In this document: positions 1 through 5,660 of the stretch, one piece after another
Position numbering within the stretch: position 1 is the stretch's first letter
How the letters are laid out: each line of letters begins with the position of its first letter
Origin: Bacillota bacterium
Lineage (GTDB): Bacteria > Bacillota > UBA4882 > UBA8346
Direction of reading: 5' to 3'
DNA length: 7,372 nt
Assembly (NCBI GenBank): GCA_023415375.1
Contig: JAEZKW010000271.1
Span: 1-7,372, forward strand
The notes under the pieces: model-generated
Database searches by the model: none
The model's input: only the letters and a program-made list of their open reading frames with translations
What the model was told of the DNA's origin: nothing
Position numbers and translations under genes: made by a program

Positions 1-1396
1 CGCTCATTAAATTTTGAATTTTAGTTTTCATATTTAGCGGATTAAGCTTACCTTGTGAATCGATGATTCCATTTAATGTTTTGAAATTACAATCATCAAC
101 ATTAGGCATTTGATTGCTTATAGCAACGATAGACTCAGCCGCTGCGCGTCCGGCTCTCTTACCAAAAACTTGACAGCCGAGAATCATATTTCCACCTAAC
201 CGGTCTGCTCCATGGGGTCCACCAGCCACTTCTCCCGCGGCAAAAAGATTTTTAACAGTGGATTCGCAATCGGTCCCGACTTTTAATCCGCCATTAATAG
301 CATGTCCGAAGGGAGCGATTTCTAAAGTTTCAGTATCGAAATCGATTCCGAGATTTTTAAACCAATTTTTAGTAGTCTGCCACATGATCTTAAAATCTGG
401 GGAGACATTAGTCAAATCGATATTACGAAAATCGAGATAAACACCGCCATGAGGACCATGATTACCAAAATTTATTTCTTTAATGATGGAGTATTCAATG
501 TATTTTGATAGATCACGGCTACTGAACGGAAAATGGTGGGCTTTATCATTCATACATTCTATAGGGGCTACTCCTGAGGGTAAATATTTTGAAAGAAACT
601 CCTCACCGTGAACATTTACGAGTTTGGGATGAAGATACCATACCCAACAATTAAGAATATTTGGGAAGGGATGGACTAAGCCTAACCCGGCTTGCATAAA
701 TTCCATGTTGATTATCTCTGCTCCCGCTCGAAGAGCAATCCCGTAACCGTCAGATGTGATGTCTTTTGGATTAAGATTTAGTTTGAAAAGTTGGCCGCCC
801 CCACCGGAAGCGAGTATTATCGCTGCCGCTCGAATTAGAATAAATTTACCGGTGAAATCGAGTAACAAGGCGCCATAACAGGTATTGTCCCGAACCAAAA
901 CATCAACAACCATGACGTCTTCCAGAACCTGAATAGAAGTGGAACGCAGCCGGTTGACTAAAACCTCTAAAATTGGTTTGGAGTGTCTTTTGATAATATG
1001 CATCCTTGGTTGGGAGGCGAAACACCCCTCTACCACTAAATGTTTGTCTTCCTTTTTCTCAAAGGGAACGCCCCAGCTCTCGAGTTTGGTCAGGGAAAGA
1101 GGAGCTTCGTCGGCCAAAATTCTAGCCAATTTTTTATCGCAGGTACCCAAAGCCGCATTGACAATATCATAATAGTGTTGTTCCGGAGAATCGCCGGGAA
1201 TACAGCCGTCGGCGGCATTATACCCTGCAGTCTCGGCTACTTCAAAACTGGTGGTGCCGCTCTCGCCTAGTTTACCTTTGGTGATTAATAATGTTTTGGC
1301 GCCGCTGGAATGGGCTTCGAGGGCCGCCCTAACACCGGCGCCGCCGCCCCCAATAACTAAGACGTCAGTAATGAAAGTTTGTTCGAATTGTACCAT
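1..1396 (-). CDS. FAD-dependent oxidoreductase, fumarate reductase/AprA-like flavoprotein (3' end outside window)
   Basis: Reading leftwards from the ATG at 1396 gives 465 residues with no stop before the window edge. The N-terminus is a Rossmann FAD-binding fold: DVLVIGGGGAG at residues 11-21, with the GxGxxG glycines at 16, 18 and 21. A second FAD segment is at about 194-201 (ILASGGGG). Three active-site-like positions of the succinate dehydrogenase/fumarate reductase flavoprotein family can be placed: Arg293 (SSRD), His365 (GHAINGG) and Arg399 in HGADRLGGN (395-403), followed by the usual FGKRAG. The N-terminal histidine that carries covalent FAD in FrdA/SdhA is absent (ESGTTSFEVAETAG), so FAD is probably non-covalent. 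The usual QxHPT...TEG substrate loop is replaced by a segment (about 235-271, WVWYLHPKLVNVHGEEF) that looks more like adenylylsulfate reductase subunit A. There is no signal peptide, so it is probably cytoplasmic. It lies 53 bases downstream of the regulator on the same strand and is probably co-transcribed with it. The family is clear; the substrate is unknown. Confidence 0.85.
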   Translation of the reverse strand, partial: MVQFEQTFITDVLVIGGGGAGVRAALEAHSSGAKTLLITKGKLGESGTTSFEVAETAGYNAADGCIPGDSPEQHYYDIVNAALGTCDKKLARILADEAPLSLTKLESWGVPFEKKEDKHLVVEGCFASQPRMHIIKRHSKPILEVLVNRLRSTSIQVLEDVMVVDVLVRDNTCYGALLLDFTGKFILIRAAAIILASGGGGQLFKLNLNPKDITSDGYGIALRAGAEIINMEFMQAGLGLVHPFPNILNCWVWYLHPKLVNVHGEEFLSKYLPSGVAPIECMNDKAHHFPFSSRDLSKYIEYSIIKEINFGNHGPHGGVYLDFRNIDLTNVSPDFKIMWQTTKNWFKNLGIDFDTETLEIAPFGHAINGGLKVGTDCESTVKNLFAAGEVAGGPHGADRLGGNMILGCQVFGKRAGRAAAESIVAISNQMPNVDDCNFKTLNGIIDSQGKLNPLNMKTKIQNLMS

Positions 1397-1406
1397 GACT
1401 CCCATA

Positions 1407-1413
1407 CCCCCCT
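1407..1413 (-). promoter_or_regulatory. Ribosome-binding site that decides the flavoprotein start
   Basis: On the minus strand AGGGGGG lies 10 bases before the ATG at 1396 but only 1 base before an in-frame ATG at 1405. The 1396 start is therefore preferred. It also leaves a normal short N-terminus before the FAD-binding strand. Confidence 0.5.
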
Positions 1414-1449
1414 AATAAGCGAAAAATATATGTCCGGATCTTAAAAAAA

Positions 1450-2559
1450 TCATTTATTGGATCGTGGTCCGGTTGATTCGCGCAAAATTAGTTCTGTTGG
1501 CAATATGATTTGGATATTTTGGATTTCACGGGTTTCAATTGATAAAAATAAATTTTGACAAGCAATTTTAGCCATTAATGCTGTATTCACCTTAATTGTC
1601 GTTAATTTTGGGTTACAATATTTACTTTGCTCGATAGCATCGCATCCAATTACACTAATGTCTTGGGGAATTGAAAGACCCGCGGTTTTGATTGCTTCCA
1701 TCACTCCGATGGCAATCATGTCGTTACAGGCAAAGACGGCGGTAGGCAATTGGGTCTGTTCTTGAATAATCTCAGTCATGGCGTTGAAGCCGCCTTCGAA
1801 AGTCCAATCGCTTTCCTTGATTATTTGCTGTTTCCAATCGATATTGGCATCCGACAGAGCGTGTTTAAATCCTCGCATACTGTCTTTTGAAGTAATATAA
1901 CTGGATATTCCATTGATAAAAGCGATATGGCGGTGATTTTGATCAATCAGATACTTGATCGCTTCATAGGTTCCCTTTTCACGATCAGCCCTAATGGTAG
2001 GAAAGAAATCGGACTCGTTATTGATAACTACGGCGGGAATTTTGATCCTACCGGCCTCGCTGATAAATTTGGCGTGAACTTTACTTACGAATAATATACC
2101 GATAATTCCCCGGCTTTTGAGAAGGTCGGATAAAACTTCGTCATCCTTGATAGTGGTATAGATTAAATTATAGCCCTGCTTTTTACATTCTTTTTCGACG
2201 CTATAAAACAAACTGGAATTAAAGGGTTCGGTAATCCGGTCCGTTGAGGCGTTATTTGCGAACCGAGGTAATAGGGGCAATAAAAAAACCAGGTTGTGAG
2301 ATTGAGGTTTTTCGCTAAGTTGAACTGAGACATCGGTTACCCTGGTCCCTAACCCAGCGATCTTTTCAACTAAACCTTCTTTGGAAAGCATACTCAAAGC
2401 CCTACGAACTGTGAGTCGATCAACATTAAACATGGTACTTAATTCGCGTTCCGAAGGCAAGAGTTCACCAGCTTGCCAATTTTTTTCGGTGATCATTTTT
2501 AGTAAACGTTCGTACACTTGTACATATAAAGGAATTTTGATGTCACGATTTACTTCCAT
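1450..2559 (-). CDS. GntR/LacI hybrid transcriptional regulator (AraR-like)
   Basis: This is a 369-residue, probably dimeric, cytoplasmic DNA-binding regulator. Residues about 6-76 are a GntR winged helix-turn-helix with the classic pattern LPSERELSTMF..DRLTVRRALSMLSKEGLVEK followed by the GLGTRV wing. Residues about 88-365 are a LacI-type periplasmic-binding-protein fold that should bind a sugar or sugar derivative. Its hallmarks are ADREKGTYEAIKYL, the box PTAVFACNDMIAIGVMEA, then ISVIGCDAIE and the C-terminal PTELILREST. The domain order and length match AraR of Bacillus subtilis, but the ligand cannot be read from sequence. An upstream in-frame ATG at 2571 would add four residues. I prefer 2559 because GGAGAG (2564-2569) sits at proper spacing before it. 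The gene faces the mutarotase operon divergently and precedes the flavoprotein gene, so local control, probably repression, is likely. The shared 24-base elements at 2713 and 4066 are its candidate operators. Confidence 0.92.
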   Translation of the reverse strand: MEVNRDIKIPLYVQVYERLLKMITEKNWQAGELLPSERELSTMFNVDRLTVRRALSMLSKEGLVEKIAGLGTRVTDVSVQLSEKPQSHNLVFLLPLLPRFANNASTDRITEPFNSSLFYSVEKECKKQGYNLIYTTIKDDEVLSDLLKSRGIIGILFVSKVHAKFISEAGRIKIPAVVINNESDFFPTIRADREKGTYEAIKYLIDQNHRHIAFINGISSYITSKDSMRGFKHALSDANIDWKQQIIKESDWTFEGGFNAMTEIIQEQTQLPTAVFACNDMIAIGVMEAIKTAGLSIPQDISVIGCDAIEQSKYCNPKLTTIKVNTALMAKIACQNLFLSIETREIQNIQIILPTELILRESTGPRSNK

Positions 2560-2563
2560 GGCA

Positions 2564-2569
2564 CTCTCC
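2564..2569 (-). promoter_or_regulatory. Ribosome-binding site that decides the regulator start
   Basis: GGAGAG on the minus strand ends four bases before the ATG at 2559. The alternative ATG at 2571 has only an A/T-rich sequence with a weak AGATAAG before it. The Shine-Dalgarno itself overlaps that upstream ATG, which argues that 2559 is the real start. Confidence 0.55.
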
Positions 2570-2619
2570 ATAAAAAACTTATCTTCAACCTGTAAAAGTT
2601 TTGTTTGATCATTTATTTT

Positions 2620-2648
2620 AGAATATCACAGTTATAAAAGTATTTCAA
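2620..2648 (-). promoter_or_regulatory. Putative sigma-A-type promoter of the regulator-flavoprotein operon
   Basis: The minus strand reads TTGAAA (2648-2643), a 17-base spacer, and TATTCT (2625-2620). A TGA directly before the -10 box gives an extended -10 (TGn). Transcription would start near 2613 and leave a leader of about 50 bases. The hexamers match consensus at five and four of six positions, so the call rests mainly on spacing, location and the extended -10. Confidence 0.45.
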
Positions 2649-2680
2649 ACATTAAAATTCATTTTTGATCTAGCATAGGA

Positions 2681-2709
2681 TTGCATAAATGACAAAATAG
2701 GTTTAATAT
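2681..2709 (+). promoter_or_regulatory. Putative promoter of the mutarotase-dehydrogenase operon
   Basis: TTGCAT (2681-2686), a 17-base spacer and TAATAT (2704-2709) form a plausible sigma-A-type promoter with a start near 2716. A second -10-like hexamer, TATAAC (2715-2720), has no well-spaced -35 box. The candidate operator at 2713-2736 would cover the start site, as expected for a repressed promoter. Confidence 0.4.
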
Positions 2710-2712
2710 ATA

Positions 2713-2736
2713 GGTATAACACAGGTATGTATATAT
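2713..2736 (+). promoter_or_regulatory. Candidate operator copy 1 (shared 24-base element)
   Basis: This element matches the reverse complement of 4066-4089 at 18 of 24 positions without gaps. The shared blocks are GGTATA, ACAGGT, and a final GT and TATA. It begins four bases after the putative -10 box of the mutarotase operon and would overlap the transcription start. It also overlaps a direct repeat of AGGTAT (2712-2717 and 2723-2728) with an 11-base period. Binding by the neighbouring GntR/LacI protein is inference from position and from its recurrence in the locus. Confidence 0.5.
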
Positions 2737-2779
2737 GTAAATCTAAATCTAATCAGACTAGAAAAGAGGTGTTAACTAA

Positions 2780-3208
2780 ATGCTAAAAAATATCTCGGCT
2801 ATCATTTCTCCGGAATTGATGAAAACCATGATGGAGATGGGTCACAGCGATGAAATCGTACTGGCCGACGCTAATTTCCCGGCAGCTACCTGCGCTAAGA
2901 AGTTAATTCGATGCGACAGCCTAATGCTTCCTCAGTTACTCAAGGCTGTGATGAATTATTTTCCATTGGATAAGACGGTAAAATATCCGGCTGCCCTGAT
3001 GTCGGTTGGTTCGGAAGAAACCGCTCCTCTGATTTGGGAAGAATACCGCCAAATTATTATCCTAGACGAACCGGACTTTCAAGGCTTCGAACACATTGAA
3101 AGATACCAATATTATGAACGGGCTAAAAATGCGTTTGCGGTAGTTATTACCGGCGATACATCTTTTCGAGCTAATCTATTATTGAAAAAAGGGGTCGTAC
3201 GACCTTAA
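2780..3208 (+). CDS. fucU: RbsD/FucU-family sugar mutarotase, closest to L-fucose mutarotase
   Basis: This 142-residue cytoplasmic enzyme would interconvert alpha and beta pyranose anomers of a sugar so that anomer-specific enzymes downstream are not limited by slow spontaneous mutarotation. Length and sequence follow Escherichia coli FucU (140 residues) from end to end. It starts MLKNISAIISPELMKTMMEMGHSDEI, containing the family catalytic His22 (GH), followed by Asp30 in LADANFPA, and Arg44. The C-terminal FucU signature is YYERAKNAFAVVITGD (111-126), with Asn132 and LLKKGV at the end. RbsD proteins lack this YERA..AF form, so the FucU branch is preferred, although activity on related 6-deoxy sugars or ribose is possible. 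The start has AGAGGTG eight bases upstream. It is the first gene of an operon with the dehydrogenase, which begins 13 bases after its stop. Confidence 0.9.
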   Translation: MLKNISAIISPELMKTMMEMGHSDEIVLADANFPAATCAKKLIRCDSLMLPQLLKAVMNYFPLDKTVKYPAALMSVGSEETAPLIWEEYRQIIILDEPDFQGFEHIERYQYYERAKNAFAVVITGDTSFRANLLLKKGVVRP

Positions 3209-3221
3209 AGGAGGAATTAAA

Positions 3222-4001
3222 ATGGGTTCTTTGAAAGGGAAAAAAGTATTAATTACCGGTGGCGCTAATGGCCTTGGCGGGGCGATCTCTTTTGAACTTG
3301 CTAAGCGTGGAGCGGATATTGCGGTTCATTGGTTCCAACACCGGGCTACTCAAAATACCGCCCAAGATTTGGCTGACCTACGCCAAAAAGTAAAAGCCTT
3401 CGGTATTAAAATGGTGGATGTCGGTGGGGATCTGACCGACGAGTCTGCCGTTAAGAAAGTTGTCCAGACAGCGGCGGAGGGCTTGGGCGGACTAGATATT
3501 TTAATAAATAATGTCGGGGATATTATTGGCCGGCAAACTCTTGAAGGGATGGAAATATCTTTTTATCAAAAGGTTATGGATGTGAATCTTAAAACGATGT
3601 TTTTAGTGTCCCGCGAAGCGTTGCCGTATCTATTTAAAGCCAATGGCGCGGCTATTGTCAACCTGGCATCCCTGGCTGGTCGTAAAGGGGGACATGGTGG
3701 TTCCTTAATTTACGGTACCGCAAAAGGCGCGGTCATTACGTTTACTCGTTCGTTATCGACTGAAATTGGACCTCAGGGCGTCAGGGTTAATTGTGTCGCT
3801 CCAGGTTTAATTCTAGGGACTTATTTCCATCAAACCCATACGACTGATGAATCAGCTCAAAAAACCATTTCGGAAATCCCCTTGGGTAGGGCCGGAAATC
3901 CTCAAGATATTGCGGATGGGGTGGTGTTTCTTGCTTCGCAATATGACGGTTTTATAACCGGGGCCACTTTGGATATTAACGGTGGAGTTTATATGGCCTA
4001 A
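3222..4001 (+). CDS. Short-chain dehydrogenase/reductase, putative sugar dehydrogenase
   Basis: This is a 259-residue classical SDR, probably cytoplasmic and tetrameric by family. All core motifs are present: the cofactor glycine motif TGGANGLG (12-19), Asp70 in GGDLTD, NNVG (96-99, a common variant of NNAG), Asn122 in VNLK, Ser150 ending IVNLAS, and Tyr164-x3-Lys168 (YGTAK). The PG motif at 194-195 and the C-terminal GGVYMA are typical. After the second strand the sequence is AVHWFQHRA with no acidic residue in the usual NAD-selecting position, which leans towards NADP(H) without proving it. A perfect AAAGGAGG overlaps the mutarotase stop, seven bases before the ATG, so translation is tightly linked. 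Next to FucU, an L-fucose (or similar sugar) 1-dehydrogenase is attractive, since SDR-type L-fucose dehydrogenases are known. Other possibilities are a deoxy-keto-sugar-acid dehydrogenase or another polyol/sugar oxidoreductase. The family is certain and the substrate is not. Confidence 0.92.
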   Translation: MGSLKGKKVLITGGANGLGGAISFELAKRGADIAVHWFQHRATQNTAQDLADLRQKVKAFGIKMVDVGGDLTDESAVKKVVQTAAEGLGGLDILINNVGDIIGRQTLEGMEISFYQKVMDVNLKTMFLVSREALPYLFKANGAAIVNLASLAGRKGGHGGSLIYGTAKGAVITFTRSLSTEIGPQGVRVNCVAPGLILGTYFHQTHTTDESAQKTISEIPLGRAGNPQDIADGVVFLASQYDGFITGATLDINGGVYMA

Positions 4002-4065
4002 GTATAGAGGGTAATCAATAACTCTCGAAATCAAAATGTTGCATTTTTGTAAACTGTATGATAAA

Positions 4066-4089
4066 GTATACACTAACCTGTTGTATACC
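4066..4089 (-). promoter_or_regulatory. Candidate operator copy 2, with inverted repeat GTATACA-N9-TGTATAC
   Basis: The plus strand carries GTATACA (4066-4072) and its exact reverse complement TGTATAC (4082-4088), nine bases apart. Read on the minus strand, the 24 bases align with 2713-2736 at 18 positions. Short GTATAC-type palindromes resemble the GT...AC cores of many GntR-family operators. It lies about 90 bases upstream of the start expected from the TATAAT at 4166. It is also four bases after a TATGAT (4057-4062), a -10-like hexamer with the same offset to the element as in copy 1. Confidence 0.55.
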
Positions 4090-4142
4090 GGTAATAACCA
4101 TTTCCAGTTATTTATATAGGCTAGCAGTAATAATGCTCCTAA

Positions 4143-4171
4143 TGCTTTAAGTTTATTGCCTAAGATATAAT
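4143..4171 (+). promoter_or_regulatory. Putative promoter of the ABC transporter genes
   Basis: A perfect -10 hexamer TATAAT is at 4166-4171. The corresponding -35 position (TGCTTT at 4143-4148, 17-base spacer) is poor, so the promoter may be weak or may need an activator. The expected leader is about 115 bases long and would contain the palindrome at 4256-4270. Confidence 0.4.
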
Positions 4172-4255
4172 AGAATTGATTTCATTAGAATTAAAACCCG
4201 ATTAATATTTTGTAAATTTTTGATTCGGCAAAGGGGGGATGATCTTTTAAATTGC

Positions 4256-4270
4256 TTTTGGTTACCAAAA
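4256..4270. repeat. Palindrome TTTTGGT-T-ACCAAAA with a TACCAAA direct repeat
   Basis: The seven-base arms are exact reverse complements around one central base. TACCAAA recurs at 4263-4269 and 4273-4279, a ten-base step (one DNA turn). The palindrome ends ten bases before the AGGTGA ribosome-binding site (4281-4286). The tiny loop suits a protein-binding site better than an RNA hairpin, but the function is unknown. Confidence 0.5.
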
Positions 4271-4292
4271 TCTACCAAAGAGGTGATGTTAA

Positions 4293-5576
4293 ATGGCATT
4301 TAAAAAGAGATCATTGTTAATTGGGCTATTAATGGTAACGGTAGTAATTATCACAGCGGCTACAATTTCTGCAGCCCCGAAAAAGGTTAAGTTAGTTTAT
4401 TGGACCCACTGGGAGCAAAACCCGAAATTCAATGCTTATTATGCCGAGGCTGGTAAAGAATTTGCCAAACTTAATCCGGAATGCGCTGGGGTTGAAGTCG
4501 TAACCGTTCCTTTCTCCGGTTACTCCGCCAAATATCTGGCTGCATTTATGGCCCGCACCGGAGCCCCAGATCTCTTTAATGGCGCTCCTCATGACTGGGC
4601 TGGCAAATATAATTACGCGGATCGGATGCCTTCCGATATTGCTAAAAAAGTAAATGCGGAAATCGTTAATACCGCTCGTCCGTTTGGTATATATAACGGT
4701 GTCCGATATGGTTTTCCGGTTGAAGGCGGAAACTTCCAATATATGTTTATTAATGTCGATATGTATAAGGAAGCTGGTTTAGATCCAAACAAACCGCCAA
4801 AGACCCTGACTGAGTTATTAGAACATGCTAAAAAACTCACTAAATATGATGCTAACGGTAAAGTTATTCGGTCCGGTTATGGTATCCGTTACTCAGGTGA
4901 TCAGACCGGAATCACTGATAAGTTCCTCCCGATGCTTCATGCATTTGACGGTTTAATGGTCGATCCGAAATATAAGAAGAGTAAGGGCGTTGTTAATAGC
5001 CAGGCTGGTATCGAAGCTCTTACTTTTTATGGCGATTTAGTTAATAAATATAAAGTATCCAGTTTGGAAGTTGGAAATTCTGAAGTAGCTTTTAGTAAGG
5101 GATTAGCTGCGATTATTTTCCGCGAATCTTGGCTTCCTGGTTTTTTAGCTACCAATGCTCCCAATATTAATTACAAAGTATATGCGCTTCCATCTCAAAA
5201 AGTGACTCCAGGACCGGGAGCATTGTTCGGATGGGCTGATATGGTTTATAAAAACAGTCCCAATAAGAAATTGGCCTGGAAGTTCCTTAATTTCATGTGG
5301 TCCAAAGAGAATGATTATAAACGGGCTACCGCTCAAGGCATAATGCCGGTAATCAAAGCCAATTTTGATACGGATTTTGTGAAGAAACGTCCGGACTATA
5401 ATGCTGTGATGGAAATGGCCGAGCGTGATCCAGCGCCAAGTTATTTCTCGCCGAATATGAATGAAGTCGCAGCAGCTTATGGAGATGCCGTTTTAGATGT
5501 AATTTATGACCGCAAAGACGCTAAAACAGCATTGAATGAAGCCGCGGATAAAATTGACAAGATAATAAAGCGATAG
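4293..5576 (+). CDS. ABC transporter sugar-binding protein, family 1 (CUT1)
   Basis: This 427-residue extracytoplasmic solute-binding protein would capture a sugar or oligosaccharide and deliver it to the two permeases encoded downstream. Residues 1-28 form a signal peptide: basic MAFKKR, a hydrophobic core at about 8-25, and a small-residue cleavage region ISAA near 27-28. There is no lipobox, and the only cysteine in the protein is Cys64, so it is probably a soluble periplasmic protein and not a lipoprotein. The mature part has the SBP_bac_1 pattern: KVKLVYWTHWEQ near the start, followed by EAGKEFAKLNP; a middle AFSKGLAAIIFRESWLPGF segment (the F..G.AA box); and a late KKLAWKFLNFMWS segment. 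Its length is normal for the family. AGGTGA lies six bases before the ATG. The family and transporter class are clear. The ligand cannot be read from sequence; a fucose-like sugar is suggested only by the neighbouring mutarotase. Confidence 0.93.
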   Translation: MAFKKRSLLIGLLMVTVVIITAATISAAPKKVKLVYWTHWEQNPKFNAYYAEAGKEFAKLNPECAGVEVVTVPFSGYSAKYLAAFMARTGAPDLFNGAPHDWAGKYNYADRMPSDIAKKVNAEIVNTARPFGIYNGVRYGFPVEGGNFQYMFINVDMYKEAGLDPNKPPKTLTELLEHAKKLTKYDANGKVIRSGYGIRYSGDQTGITDKFLPMLHAFDGLMVDPKYKKSKGVVNSQAGIEALTFYGDLVNKYKVSSLEVGNSEVAFSKGLAAIIFRESWLPGFLATNAPNINYKVYALPSQKVTPGPGALFGWADMVYKNSPNKKLAWKFLNFMWSKENDYKRATAQGIMPVIKANFDTDFVKKRPDYNAVMEMAERDPAPSYFSPNMNEVAAAYGDAVLDVIYDRKDAKTALNEAADKIDKIIKR

Positions 5577-5588
5577 GACCCGGGTATC

Positions 5589-5618
5589 AAAGGGCGGTGT
5601 CATGCGCCGCCCTTTATT
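5589..5618 (+). terminator. Strong intercistronic stem-loop, probable partial terminator
   Basis: AAAGGGCGG (5589-5597) pairs perfectly with CCGCCCTTT (5607-5615). The nine-base loop could close further with G-U pairs. Only a short, broken T tract (TTTATT) follows. It lies 12 bases after the binding-protein stop and 46 bases before the first permease. It could terminate part of the transcripts or protect the upstream mRNA, either way giving more binding protein than permease. A full terminator is less likely because no clear promoter is visible before 5661. Confidence 0.75.
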
Positions 5619-5660
5619 CCTTCAAATACTGTAGAAAAGTCCTTTAAATGAGGTGCTTGC

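Larger units (their letters stand above)
4002..4292. other. 291-base regulatory intergenic region before the transporter genes
   Basis: No credible gene is seen here on either strand. The region holds the inverted-repeat operator candidate (4066-4089), the imperfect palindrome GGTAATAACC (4090-4099), a wider AATAAC/GTTATT inverted repeat (4093-4112), a perfect TATAAT (4166-4171) and a TTTTGGT-T-ACCAAAA palindrome (4256-4270) just before the ribosome-binding site. No GC-rich terminator follows the dehydrogenase gene, so transcripts from upstream could read through into the transporter genes. Confidence 0.6.

Noticed and set aside
258..1270. Three short plus-strand reading frames (258-440, 939-1172, 1040-1270)
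   Set aside because: All lie antisense within the well-supported flavoprotein gene, have no recognisable domains, and none has a convincing ribosome-binding site.
2591..2604. cre-like site (CcpA catabolite control) TGTAAAAGTTTTGT
   Set aside because: It matches the cre consensus in most positions, but the central CG is replaced by AG and the conserved C near the 3' end is G. In A/T-rich DNA this is not convincing.
2381..2608. Plus-strand frame of 75 codons over the regulator 5' end
   Set aside because: It is a shadow of the GntR DNA-binding domain on the opposite strand, with low-complexity composition and no homology.
4033..4047. AAAATG-TTG-CATTTT hairpin after the dehydrogenase as a terminator
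   Set aside because: The six-base stem is almost all A-T with a three-base loop and only an incidental T run. It is too weak to call a terminator.
4066..4088. GTATACA/TGTATAC inverted repeat as a transcription terminator
   Set aside because: The stem is A-T rich, no T tract follows, and its similarity to the element at 2713-2736 fits a protein-binding site better.
4239..4250. Tiny leader peptide ATG-ATC-TTT-TAA after GGGGGG
   Set aside because: The G run abuts the ATG with no spacing, and a three-residue frame gives no support for translation or attenuation.
3852..5336. Minus-strand frames at 3852-4073, 4392-4739, 4613-4840 and 5145-5336
   Set aside because: Each overlaps the dehydrogenase or binding-protein gene in antisense, and the translations show no family features.
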